From: Candidatus Cybelea septentrionalis | GTDB lineage: Bacteria > Vulcanimicrobiota > Vulcanimicrobiia > Vulcanimicrobiales > Vulcanimicrobiaceae | Assembly (NCBI GenBank): GCA_003158175.1 | Contig: PMHJ01000015.1 | Coordinates: 31,731-93,106, forward strand | Direction: 5' to 3' | DNA length: 61,376 nt | Part shown: positions 52,032 through 59,895 of the stretch, in pieces | How positions within the stretch are numbered: the stretch's first letter is position 1 | Layout of the letters: every line of letters starts with the position of its first letter | The notes under the pieces: model-generated | What the model saw: only the letters and a program-made list of their open reading frames with translations | Told to the model about the DNA's origin: nothing | Database searches by the model: none | Made by a program: the position numbers and the translations under genes

Positions 52032-52810
52032 GCCGGACGCAACAATCTGTCTTTCATGTCATTGATTATCGTGACGATATCGCCGGGACGCTCCAGAATC
52101 GCGTAATGCCCGGAATCGGGAAGTAGTAAGAAGCGTGCGTTAGAAAGCAGCGCCGCTACTTTACGCTGGTACATCTCGGGGTTGTCGCGCTCGGGCGCGA
52201 CAACTATGGCCGGTACGGAAATCGCTCGCGTCTCTTCTGCGAAATCCGCATTCGCCCACGATTCAAAACCCTCCAACGCCGCATCGCGCGGCGTCTTTCC
52301 AGCCGCGGCGCAGAGACGATCGAGGACCGTGGCGTCCAGTTCACCTGCGAACATGCCGGATAACCATTTGCGCGCGGCGACTGGATCGCCGGCAGTCGCA
52401 CGCAAGTAATCCGTGCCTTTGGGTGAAAAGCCGGCGCCGCTCGCCGGTACCGGCGCGATGAGGATCAACCCGCCGACCGTCTCGGGCGCGTCGATGGCCA
52501 AACGCAGCGCGACGGTCGCGCCCATTGAATGGGCAACGACGACGACGGGAGCGATACCCAGCGCGTCGACGAGCTCCCGGAGGTCCGCTGCAAACCGTTC
52601 GAGATTGCGCGGCCCGCACGCGCCGTCCGACGAGCCGCTGCCGCGCAAATCTACCGCCACGCTCTGCACGGCGGGGCCAAGCCCGGAGATGACGTCGTCC
52701 CAGACGGTGTGATCGGCTTGCCAGCCGTGAACGAACAAGAGCCGGGCATTGCCCGACCCTTGCTCGAGATAGGCGAGCTCCGCGCCATCACTTGCGCGGA
52801 AACGCCTCAT
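52028..52810 (-). CDS. Alpha/beta-hydrolase
   Basis: 260 residues. The oxyanion-hole HGWQADHTVWDDV segment, nucleophile elbow VVVAHSMGATVALRLA (AHSMG rather than GHSMG), an acidic residue in VVAPERDNPEMY, and the catalytic His in LPDSGHYAILERP give a full triad. The fold covers esterases, lactonases and similar enzymes, so the substrate is not known. The ATG lies inside a 26-bp repeat. It overlaps the dehydratase gene (ATGA), so they share an operon. Confidence 0.85.
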   Translation of the reverse strand: MRRFRASDGAELAYLEQGSGNARLLFVHGWQADHTVWDDVISGLGPAVQSVAVDLRGSGSSDGACGPRNLERFAADLRELVDALGIAPVVVVAHSMGATVALRLAIDAPETVGGLILIAPVPASGAGFSPKGTDYLRATAGDPVAARKWLSGMFAGELDATVLDRLCAAAGKTPRDAALEGFESWANADFAEETRAISVPAIVVAPERDNPEMYQRKVAALLSNARFLLLPDSGHYAILERPGDIVTIINDMKDRLLRPA

Positions 52811-52880
52811 CCTGAGCCTGTCGAAGGAAATGTCATCCTGAGCCTGTCGAAGGAAATGTCATCCTGAGCCTGTCGAAGGA
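52807..52880. repeat. Three tandem 26-bp TCATCCTGAGCCTGTCGAAGG repeats
   Basis: Units begin at 52807, 52833 and 52859; each starts TCATCCTGAGCCTGTCGAA and the first two end GGAAATG. The third stops after 22 bases. They fill the space between the hydrolase start and the DUF5069 gene stop. The same word appears at 61359 and, as an arm of a larger element, at 10092. Confidence 0.9.
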
Positions 52881-52882
52881 GC

Positions 52883-53329
52883 CTAGTTTAGGCTGGTCGG
52901 GGTCGGGACGGGGCGGCCTTCATCGATGTCCAGGAGGTCGAACCACGTGACGATGTTCGGCTGATCCGGCGCGATTTTTGAACGAAGATCTTCGAAGTAG
53001 TGGGCCGCGTGCGAACCGGGCTCGGGGTGCCAGTGCATCCGCTCGGTGTTGAACTTTTCGATCTCGGCGGGCGTCTTCTTGGCGAGAAACTTCGTCTGAA
53101 CCCAATCGGCGATTGCCTCGTCGGTAGCGAGCTGCTCAACCTGGCGCGCGAACTCGTCCCCGTTCGTGCCTAGAAACTCGAAGAGCGGCTTGTCGTGCGG
53201 ACAGTCGTAATCGTATTCCCCCAACTGGCCTTCGTTGTGCGCTTTCGCCTTGTCGATGACGCGCTTGAGCGAGACGAGCCCGGCGAGTTTATCCTTGGCG
53301 CTGCGAGGTTTTTCGGTCGTTAAATTCAT
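52883..53329 (-). CDS. DUF5069-family protein
   Basis: 148 residues. PRSAKDKLAGLVSLKRVIDK, EGQLGEYDYDCPHDKPLFEF and LGTNGDEFARQVEQLATDEA match DUF5069 proteins ('PRSP--KLGG---L-R-iDK'). The C-terminal half (WHPEPGSHAAHYFEDLRSKI) is longer than usual. Cytoplasmic, function unknown. It stops 3 bases before the 26-bp repeats. AAGGATG is a reasonable ribosome-binding site. Confidence 0.75.
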   Translation of the reverse strand: MNLTTEKPRSAKDKLAGLVSLKRVIDKAKAHNEGQLGEYDYDCPHDKPLFEFLGTNGDEFARQVEQLATDEAIADWVQTKFLAKKTPAEIEKFNTERMHWHPEPGSHAAHYFEDLRSKIAPDQPNIVTWFDLLDIDEGRPVPTPTSLN

Positions 53330-53448
53330 AGCATCCTTTTTGGGATAGTGGTGTATCGCTCTAATGCGCCGGAGTCACGCCAAGTTGCACCTGGGCCGCT
53401 TCCGGGTGGCGGCAGGTTGCTTGAGCCCTGCAGTATTAACGCGACGAG

Positions 53449-54150
53449 TTACGTCTTGGACTTCGAGTCTTTGATCAACTTCAGCTCGATCGAGTCGTTG
53501 CTATAGACGCTTCTCATCGGGATGTGCGTGCGCACGTCGTTTACGATCGCCGGAACCTTTAAAACCGGGTCCCACACGATGCGTTGCTTAGAAGTCGCCT
53601 TGAGATATCGTCCACTCTGTTGGGCGAGCGTGCCCTGCGCCGTCACCAGAATCAGTGCGCCGGCATTGGCGATCGGGCCTTGCCCATGCAGACTGTAACT
53701 GCAGTTCCACGTGTAAGGCTGGCCCGCGAACCCTGAGGCCCCCGGCAGAATCGCCGCCCTTACGTGGTAGCCGCGCTGCCAGCTCGATTTCCCGTTTGCC
53801 GACAACCCTTTGAAAAAGTTGCGTGCCAGCAGCGGAAAGAGCGTGAGCTGTACGGGTGAGAGAGCGTAAGGAGCCTGCGAGCACGTAACGTTGCCGTTCG
53901 GGTATACCTCGCACGTGTTCGTGGCCCTCGGCCGCACCGTGTTCCACCAGGAATCGGCTGCGCTCACCATGACTCCGCCGTCCGCGACCGGGCCCGATAT
54001 GTCGACCGTCGTCGTCCCGGTCCCCTGTCCCGCACTTGCGGCTTTGGTGTTGTAACCGAATTCATAGACGAGATGGCGCACCGCCCCCGGCGCTGGGGCT
54101 TGTCCACTAAGTCCGACGAGTGCTGCTAAGAGCAACCCAATAGTTTTCAC
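53449..54150 (-). CDS. Secreted hypothetical protein
   Basis: 233 residues from GTG 54150, supported by GGAGGTACGG upstream. A signal peptide (KTIGLLLAALVGLSGQAPAP) is followed by a mostly beta mature part with two Cys pairs in TCEVYPNGNVTCSQ and a third region YTWNCSYSLHGQG. C-terminal basic segments suggest a soluble periplasmic or extracellular protein. I do not recognise the family. Confidence 0.6.
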   Translation of the reverse strand: MKTIGLLLAALVGLSGQAPAPGAVRHLVYEFGYNTKAASAGQGTGTTTVDISGPVADGGVMVSAADSWWNTVRPRATNTCEVYPNGNVTCSQAPYALSPVQLTLFPLLARNFFKGLSANGKSSWQRGYHVRAAILPGASGFAGQPYTWNCSYSLHGQGPIANAGALILVTAQGTLAQQSGRYLKATSKQRIVWDPVLKVPAIVNDVRTHIPMRSVYSNDSIELKLIKDSKSKT

Positions 54151-54221
54151 GTTTCCGTACCTCCGATTCTGCGCTTACCATTCGGCGGCGGAACGCTCCT
54201 CAACTGCCGCGCTCGCGACGA

Positions 54222-54398
54222 TTACTGCAAGTGCGGCTTCGGCCGATACTCCAAGTCCTCGGGCGCGAAGCGGTGTTCGATCAGCTCGCCGTCGGCTTTC
54301 TCGTAGCGAACGACGATGCTCCGGGTATCCACTTCGATGACCTCTCCCTCGATCCCAAGGTTTGTAATGAGCACTCGATCGCCATAGCGTAGTTCCAT
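54222..54398 (-). CDS. Small SH3/KOW-like protein
   Basis: 58 residues from ATG 54398, selected because AAGGAG lies 7 bases upstream; a longer frame exists to 54428. The sequence RYGDRVLITNLGIEGEVIEV is a beta-turn-rich pattern of small SH3-like barrels (KOW, Hfq-like). It ends with DLEYRPKPHLQ. Function not known; soluble and cytoplasmic. Confidence 0.5.
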   Translation of the reverse strand: MELRYGDRVLITNLGIEGEVIEVDTRSIVVRYEKADGELIEHRFAPEDLEYRPKPHLQ

Positions 54399-54449
54399 AC
54401 GGCGCTCCTTCGGCCGACCGCACGCCATGCCTTGTCGAGCATCAGGGGC

Positions 54450-55589
54450 CTACGGCACCTCGGACTCCATCTCTTCGGGTTCTTCGCGCGGTTTGAACAG
54501 AGCTTGCGCGATGGCTGTGGGAACGACCGCGGTCAAAATAACGACGGTTACCAGTGCGGTGTACTGCGCTTGGTTGATGTAGTGGTGCGTCAGTCCATAG
54601 AGACTCGAAATCGTGCCGAAAGTCAACCCCGTCGCCATCATCAACGTCAGGTAGTTCGCATTCGAGCTCGGATACTTAAACGCATAGCGTGCGAGTGGAA
54701 ATACCGCAACAACTTTCGCGATAACTTTGACGAAGAACAGCGTGGCGATGAGCGCCGCATTAGCCAGGGCAGCCCCGAACTCGATATAGGTTCCGGCCTT
54801 GAGAAAATACAAGGGCGCAAGCAGCGTCATCGTCATCGTTTGGAGGCGGCGCTTGACGTCCGGGTAGGTGATCATCAGGCCCGCGCACGCGAGACCGAGG
54901 AAGTATGCCGGCAAGACCCCTTCGCTCTTCGCGTACGTGGCCACGGCGGCAAGCAGGAAGATAACCGCAAAAAGGACGCGCAGCGCGGGTTCGCTGACGT
55001 ATCGGCGCGTGCGATCGATCAACCCCGGCAGCAGCTTTGGAACGAGCACCATGGCGGCGACGATCGATGCAATCAGCGCAACCAGCCACAGGTCATAGTT
55101 CGCGAAGAGCAGTCCAAGGGCAACGACCGTGCCGAGATCGGTGAAGAAGCACGCGGCGAGGATTATCTGGCCAAACTCTTTGCCCGCGAGTCCGGATTCA
55201 ATCATGACGGCGTATACGACGGCGACGGAGGTCGTCGACATCGCGATGCCCGCGATTTTTGAGGCGTCCAGGCTCCAATGCCCGAAAAGATACGCAAATG
55301 CCATCGCTGCCAGGAACGGAGCGCCAAAGGAAGCCGCGCCGAGCACCGTGGAGGGGACGATCTGCCGTCGCAACACGACCGGATCGATCTCCGCTCCTGC
55401 AAGAAACGTCAGCAGAATGCTTCCGAAGCCTGCGACGAAGTCGATCCAGGCGTTCGTCCGCAGCGCGATGAGGTTTCCGGCGAGCATTCCCACGATAATC
55501 TCTACGAGCGCCGCCGGCATCTTGATCCGGATGGCGACGAAAGCGCTGACGGCCGCGAGGAGCATCCACGTCGCCGCCACCATCCACAT
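54450..55589 (-). CDS. Cation:proton antiporter (CPA2/Kef type) under fluoride riboswitch
   Basis: 379 residues from ATG 55589. An upstream TTG at 55616 would put the start within the terminator T-tract. About 12 hydrophobic segments; the second has MPAALVEIIVGMLAGN, the fourth FGSILLTFLAGAEIDPVVLR, with the Asp-containing transport helix in KIAGIAMSTTSVAVVYAVMI and the late HYINQAQYTALVTVVILTAV. It matches the Na+(K+)/H+ antiporter domain without the C-terminal RCK/TrkA part of Kef proteins. It should exchange a cation or anion for protons. The riboswitch upstream links it to fluoride stress. Confidence 0.88.
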   Translation of the reverse strand: MWMVAATWMLLAAVSAFVAIRIKMPAALVEIIVGMLAGNLIALRTNAWIDFVAGFGSILLTFLAGAEIDPVVLRRQIVPSTVLGAASFGAPFLAAMAFAYLFGHWSLDASKIAGIAMSTTSVAVVYAVMIESGLAGKEFGQIILAACFFTDLGTVVALGLLFANYDLWLVALIASIVAAMVLVPKLLPGLIDRTRRYVSEPALRVLFAVIFLLAAVATYAKSEGVLPAYFLGLACAGLMITYPDVKRRLQTMTMTLLAPLYFLKAGTYIEFGAALANAALIATLFFVKVIAKVVAVFPLARYAFKYPSSNANYLTLMMATGLTFGTISSLYGLTHHYINQAQYTALVTVVILTAVVPTAIAQALFKPREEPEEMESEVP

Positions 55590-55624
55590 ATTGCTGCTAT
55601 CTAGGAATTGGTGCAAAAGAAAAA

Positions 55625-55652
55625 CTCCTGTCTACGATTATGTCGACAGGAG
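55625..55652 (-). terminator. Attenuator hairpin of the fluoride riboswitch
   Basis: In the minus-strand transcript CTCCTGTC pairs with GACAGGAG around a 12-base loop and is followed by TTTTTCTTTT, a classical intrinsic terminator. Its 5' strand shares six bases (CTCCTG, 55647-55652) with the aptamer's 3' end. Ligand binding would therefore stop the terminator from forming and turn the antiporter on. Confidence 0.8.
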
Positions 55653-55695
55653 CCATCAGCCGTGGTTCGGCGGTTAGGCGGGAGCTCCATCCCGC
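55647..55695 (-). promoter_or_regulatory. Fluoride (crcB) riboswitch aptamer
   Basis: On the minus strand the RNA reads GCGGGATGGAGCTCCCGCC, then TAACCGCCGAACCACGGCTG, then ATGGCTCCTG. It matches the crcB motif: GAUGG-(A)-GUUC inside the first hairpin (one change, GCUC), AACCGCC, and GGCUGAUG-CUCCU, including the 3' strand of the pseudoknot. It directly precedes a terminator and an antiporter gene, as in known fluoride-controlled genes. Confidence 0.85.
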
Positions 55696-55779
55696 TGTTT
55701 AAACGACGGGTTCAACCTCCACTTTTTGAATCCTTGCACCTCGATCACTCACGAGGGAAGATAGCCGTCAACGCGGCGA

Positions 55780-56406
55780 CTACCAGTGAAACGCGCCCGC
55801 GGCGTGCGGTTTAACCCAGACGATGAGATCCCATTGAGTTGGAAACTCAAAGATCGTCGTAATGTAGTTGGCGCTGGGCACCTTACCGATTTTAACGACC
55901 GTGTCCGCCGACGGTTTCGATAGGCTGCCGCCGGCGTTTACGAAATCGCTATTCCAGATCCACTGGTCGTAGAGGTAAGCGCCGCTCTGTGGGTCCTTCA
56001 CGACATAGTGCACGTGTCCATTGAACTCATACCAGCGCCCGGGATCGATGCCCCAGAGCTGCGGTCGTGCCTCTGCGTTGGGGCGCGGAACCGAAAAATC
56101 GGCGCCCATCAGATTTCCGCCTTCGTCGTACCAGAGCTGACTGGGGTGCGTGGGGTCCGCGGTCCATTGCTGGTTGGCGTAGCTGATTGCACCCGTGTCG
56201 TCGGGGCTGGTGTATCGAACGTAGCCGGCCTTTAAGGCATCGCTTACGTGCGGAAATCGCGCGAGAAGATCGGCGCGAACCGACGCGACGAACTTCGTCT
56301 CGCTCGGGGTAAGCGGCCCCATATTGGTCGCCTGCTCGTCTGCCCGTACGGCGATCGCAAACGTGAAAAAAGCCGCCAGAAGCGCGGCGGTCAGCGGTGC
56401 CTTCAT
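55780..56406 (-). CDS. Secreted hypothetical protein
   Basis: 208 residues with a strong ribosome-binding site (GAGGAGA). The signal peptide (PLTAALLAAFFTFAIAVRA) is followed by a soluble protein with repeated aromatic motifs: HPSQLWYDEGGNLMGADFS, WYEFNGHVHYVVKDP, TQWDLIVWVKPHAAGAFHW. No family is recognised. Its 3' end lies where the promoter of the fluoride-riboswitch transcript should be, because the two genes run in the same direction. Confidence 0.6.
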   Translation of the reverse strand: MKAPLTAALLAAFFTFAIAVRADEQATNMGPLTPSETKFVASVRADLLARFPHVSDALKAGYVRYTSPDDTGAISYANQQWTADPTHPSQLWYDEGGNLMGADFSVPRPNAEARPQLWGIDPGRWYEFNGHVHYVVKDPQSGAYLYDQWIWNSDFVNAGGSLSKPSADTVVKIGKVPSANYITTIFEFPTQWDLIVWVKPHAAGAFHW

Positions 56407-56612
56407 CGAATCTCCTCGCTCATTGGCGTGCTGATGTTTTCCAACGCGGCGGAACTTCGACCTGTGACATCAAAGTCCGAAGCCCAGGCATTTGACTAGG
56501 CGCGCGGTGCGGCCGGTTCGTGTTGCTACTCTTATTGTGCTACTCGCCGCACCCGCGCTTGGGCAAGCAGCTTCGCGTCCGGAGCGCCGAAATGAGTGCA
56601 CGAAGCAGTAGC
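56407..56612. other. Intergenic stretch with no recognised gene
   Basis: About 205 bases between two secreted-protein genes on the minus strand. Nothing recognisable is seen except the ribosome-binding site for the gene at 56406. A promoter for the downstream genes is possible. Confidence 0.35.
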
Positions 56613-57158
56613 TCAGTACGACGGCTGGGCCTGGCAATGCTCGACCGCCGGATCGTCGCTTGGAAAGATACTAAACATCGTCCCTCGCGGGACGACGATG
56701 TTCTTGCCCTTACGAAAATAGTTGAACATGCCGATGGCTGCGCCGACCCCGAAAAGTGGAATAGCCCCGAGATAGCCGGGGAGGCTATCGTTTCGGCCCG
56801 ATTCTTCCAACGGGTCGGTATTGTGATTGAGGACGACGTTCAAATGCCGGCCGCTGGGGAGCATAAGGTAGCGCGGCTCGAGAACGAGCGTTCCCGGCCG
56901 CGCGTTGCGCCCTGCGGGCGAGGCGACGGCGACGATGCCTTCTCCCATCGTTCTGGCAGGAACCACGACCGTCGGCCCGCTGGTCACCGCGTTAACGGTC
57001 TCGAAGCGGAAGAAATCTCCGGGCCGCGCGTCCGACGAATCCACCGTATCCATCATTTGGACCGCGACGACGGTGCAGCGGTCCATCACTAGCGCGTGTG
57101 CCGGAGCGCCGGTCACGATGCACAGAATCGCGCTCCAGGCCGCGAACCGTCGCAACAT
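56613..57158 (-). CDS. Secreted hypothetical protein
   Basis: 181 residues. A signal peptide (LRRFAAWSAILCIVTGAPAH) precedes a beta-rich domain (CTVVAVQMMDTVDSSDARPG, TVVVPARTMGEGIVAVASPA, LVLEPRYLMLPSGRHLNVVL) and a hydrophobic YLGAIPLFGVGAAIGMFNYF near the end. A Cys pair may form a disulfide. I cannot name the family. Its start codon is directly after the stop of the next gene upstream (TAA-ATG), so it is translationally linked to the aspartyl protease. Confidence 0.6.
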   Translation of the reverse strand: MLRRFAAWSAILCIVTGAPAHALVMDRCTVVAVQMMDTVDSSDARPGDFFRFETVNAVTSGPTVVVPARTMGEGIVAVASPAGRNARPGTLVLEPRYLMLPSGRHLNVVLNHNTDPLEESGRNDSLPGYLGAIPLFGVGAAIGMFNYFRKGKNIVVPRGTMFSIFPSDDPAVEHCQAQPSY

Positions 57159-58616
57159 TTACGCGCGCCTCGGAATCAGATGCATTTCCCCGTTAGCATA
57201 ATCCAAGCCGACGATGAACTGCTGCCAGAAAGCCGCACCGAGGTGGCCTGAAGCCGTGCCGTGCAAGGTCCATGTCGTTCCGATGCGTTGGGGTCCGGCG
57301 TGGTATGCGCCGATCGTCACGTCGCCGATCTCGCCGATCAACTCGACGCTGCTGCCGCCGATTCCGCTGACGAAGCGGCGGCTCGTGACGGTAAAGAGTC
57401 CTGAATGCTTGGCATAAAAATCGTAAGCAAGATTAATATTCGACTCGTCCCCCGTATCCACTGCCAGGTCCGCGTCGAGATTTCCGAGTGCGACGCGCAC
57501 GACCGGCACAGAGTGTTGGAATGAAATCGGAACGTCGATCGAATGCTGCGCGAGAGGCTCGCCCAACGTCACGAGGTGCGCGGCGAGGTCCAAGGTGACG
57601 TCGGTCGCGCCGAAGAGATCGGCTCCCAGCACGACGTCGTAGCCGTAGCGGCGTAGATCGTTGAGCACGACATAGTAGGCGTCGGGATAGGACGCGTTGC
57701 CTACACGCAGAGGGCCGGCCCGAACGACTTGCGTCATATAGCCGCCGAGCCCGCGAACCTGATACGTCCCGACGACCGGCGCGCCCAGCCGGCTTGCAAG
57801 CTCGGCGCTCATCGAGAGCCCGGAGTTTCCGGTGTCGATCAGACATCGCAGCGCGATTCCGCCGACGGTGCAATCGACGATCGGCTCGGCGGCCTTGGAA
57901 TCGATCGCAATCGGCGACGGCGCACCGTGCAACGACGGAAGCAAACCGTGTGGCGGATGAAAGGCTGACGACACTGCCGCCCGGTCGTCGAACCGCTCGA
58001 AGGGCTGGCCGTCGTGCAAGACTTCAAAAGGAAGCGTAAAGGCGCCGACGCGCCGGTAGTCACGGAACTCGAACGTATCGCTCCCGCCGAACTCGCGCGC
58101 GTAGCGAACGAGGCTCGTATTCGGATCCACGTACACGCGCATGGGAATCGAGTCGGCGTCGCCCACTACGATCGTGCGATACGCGCGGCCGTTGAACGTC
58201 GTGGTGCCGGCATCTCCAAAGCGGCCGCCGTGCGTGACGAAGGAGGGGGCCAAGAAAGCCAGGCTTGCAACCAGCCGCAGCGAGCGCAAATAGGGTTGCG
58301 GCTCGGGTGATTCCGGCAACGTCGTGCCGTTAAGATTGACCGTGAAGAGGCGTTCCCCGTCGAAATAGGTGCCGTCGCAGAGTTTGCCGGTGCAGTGGCT
58401 CAGGGCCGTCCGCAGTCCCTCGCTCTCGCTCAGGACGACGGCCGGCTCGCCCTCAAACGTAAGCCGGGAGACCGAAACGAAATGTGCCGCCCAAACCGGT
58501 CCCGCGGCGTTGCTCATCCGTTCGAGCAGCCGCACGACATCGTTCTGATTCCGGCTAGCCCCAAGCTCTGTCAGTAAGAGCGCGAAGAGCATGCCGGTCC
58601 GCGCGGCGAACCCCAT
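57159..58616 (-). CDS. Secreted retropepsin-like aspartyl protease with two active-site motifs
   Basis: 485 residues from ATG 58616 (ATG 58592 is an alternative). A signal peptide leads to an N-terminal lipoprotein-like domain of about 230 residues, then two copies of the gag-polyprotein aspartyl protease fold: LRCLIDTGNSGLSMSAELAS (about 265-280) and LAVDTGDESNINLAYD (about 390). Each has the catalytic D-T-G. Retropepsins work as dimers, so one chain with two lobes could form a full site alone. The substrate is unknown. It is followed directly by the small secreted gene. Confidence 0.78.
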   Translation of the reverse strand: MGFAARTGMLFALLLTELGASRNQNDVVRLLERMSNAAGPVWAAHFVSVSRLTFEGEPAVVLSESEGLRTALSHCTGKLCDGTYFDGERLFTVNLNGTTLPESPEPQPYLRSLRLVASLAFLAPSFVTHGGRFGDAGTTTFNGRAYRTIVVGDADSIPMRVYVDPNTSLVRYAREFGGSDTFEFRDYRRVGAFTLPFEVLHDGQPFERFDDRAAVSSAFHPPHGLLPSLHGAPSPIAIDSKAAEPIVDCTVGGIALRCLIDTGNSGLSMSAELASRLGAPVVGTYQVRGLGGYMTQVVRAGPLRVGNASYPDAYYVVLNDLRRYGYDVVLGADLFGATDVTLDLAAHLVTLGEPLAQHSIDVPISFQHSVPVVRVALGNLDADLAVDTGDESNINLAYDFYAKHSGLFTVTSRRFVSGIGGSSVELIGEIGDVTIGAYHAGPQRIGTTWTLHGTASGHLGAAFWQQFIVGLDYANGEMHLIPRRA

Positions 58617-58621
58617 GAGGG

Positions 58622-58921
58622 ATGGACTTCGAGTCGCTTGACGCCTACCTTCTCGATGGCATGCCGCCGAAGGGTGAGGTCGTGCGGCGGCTGCTCCAAA
58701 ATCGCCCGCACGAACAGGCTGCCGCAGCTTTCTACGAAGGTTTGGAACGACTTGGGGCGCGCACACCCGATCTCGCCCTCATTGCGCTGCGGCTCGTGCT
58801 AGCTGGCGTGAAAGCCGACGACGCAACCGTGACGCGGGCGCGCGACTTCATCGCTCGGGTCCACGCCGGCGACCCGGCGGCTCGCGACGAGTATCGCGGG
58901 CTCGTACGGTCCCCGGAATAA
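58622..58921 (+). CDS. Small helical protein of unknown function
   Basis: 99 residues, predicted helical: ESLDAYLLDGMPPKGEVVRR, then EQAAAAFYEGLERLGARTPD, then RARDFIARVHAGDPAARDEY. No signal peptide or membrane helix. Not recognised. Its ATG lies only 5 bp from the divergent protease gene start, so one start is probably placed too early; MPPKGEVV (about 58661) is possible. It overlaps the next ABC gene by one base (TAATG). Confidence 0.55.
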   Translation: MDFESLDAYLLDGMPPKGEVVRRLLQNRPHEQAAAAFYEGLERLGARTPDLALIALRLVLAGVKADDATVTRARDFIARVHAGDPAARDEYRGLVRSPE

Positions 58922-59895
58922 TGTGCCTTTCGACGCACGCACTCGTCGCCTGCTATCCCCGGCACGTTCGGCGTGCCCTCGATTGCGTTTCGCTCGAGGT
59001 TTCCCATGGCACGACGCTTGCGATCGTCGGACCGTCGGGGGCAGGGAAGACGACGCTGCTGCGTGTCATCGCGGGCTTGCTTCGCCCGAGCAGTGGCGAC
59101 GTACGTATGGACGGTGCGTCAATCGCCACGTTGGCGCCGCAGGAGCGGCGCGCAGCGCTCGTCTTTCAAGATGATGCTCTCTTTGCCAACATGACGGTCC
59201 GCGAGAATCTGCGCTTCGCGCTTCGCCGCAACGGCAGGACGCCCGACGAACGCGTTACCGAACTCGCCTCCGCCTTACACGTCGCAGAGCGGTTGGGACG
59301 GCGCCCGCGCCAGCTCTCGGGCGGTGAGCGTCAGCGCGCGTCGATCGCGCGCGCGCTGCTATCGGAGCCCTCGGTACTGTTGCTCGACGAGCCGCTGGCT
59401 CATCTCGATCCGTCGCTGCGGCGCAATGTCCGCGACGAAATCATCGGCGTGCGCCAGCGTTTTGCCGGCCCGGTCTTGTACGTTACACACGATCACGTGG
59501 ACGCGATGAGTGTGGGCGACCGGCTGGCGGTGCTGATTGACGGGCGGCTCGAAGACGTCGGCGAACCGCAGCGCGTCTACGATGCGCCGCGCACGATCGC
59601 GGTTGCGCGCTTTTTGGGCGAACGCCCGATGAATTTTTTCGACGACGAAAGTGCGCTGGTCGGCATTCGTCCCGAACACGTCCGCCTTGGTGCCGAGGGC
59701 GCGTTCCCCGGTCGGGTCACCCGTCGCGAAACGACCGGAGCGGACGTCTTTATCGAAGTGCAGACCGATCGCGGAAAGATCGTCGCGCGCGCTCCCGCGA
59801 CCGACGGCACCCGGCTCGGCGACCTGGTGACCCTGGATCTTCCGGCGCAGTGGCTGCGGCGATTCAATCCAGAGACTGGAGCAGCGCTCGCGTGA
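58921..59895 (+). CDS. ABC transporter ATP-binding protein (PotA/MalK-like)
   Basis: 324 residues. Walker A GPSGAGKTTLLR, Q-loop LVFQDDALFANMTVRENLRF, signature RQLSGGERQRASIARALLSE, Walker B VLLLDEPLAHLDP and the H-loop His in LYVTHDHVDAMSVGDRLAVL. The C-terminal part is a TOBE-like domain (SALVGIRPEHVRLG) as in MalK, UgpC, CysA and PotA. No permease or binding protein is near, so it may be a shared ATPase. Overlap with NagZ by 4 bp (GTGA) hints at a sugar substrate such as muropeptide-derived GlcNAc. Confidence 0.88.
   Translation: MCLSTHALVACYPRHVRRALDCVSLEVSHGTTLAIVGPSGAGKTTLLRVIAGLLRPSSGDVRMDGASIATLAPQERRAALVFQDDALFANMTVRENLRFALRRNGRTPDERVTELASALHVAERLGRRPRQLSGGERQRASIARALLSEPSVLLLDEPLAHLDPSLRRNVRDEIIGVRQRFAGPVLYVTHDHVDAMSVGDRLAVLIDGRLEDVGEPQRVYDAPRTIAVARFLGERPMNFFDDESALVGIRPEHVRLGAEGAFPGRVTRRETTGADVFIEVQTDRGKIVARAPATDGTRLGDLVTLDLPAQWLRRFNPETGAALA

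Noticed and set aside
52807..52880. CRISPR array
   Set aside because: The 26-bp units are directly tandem, with no variable spacers.
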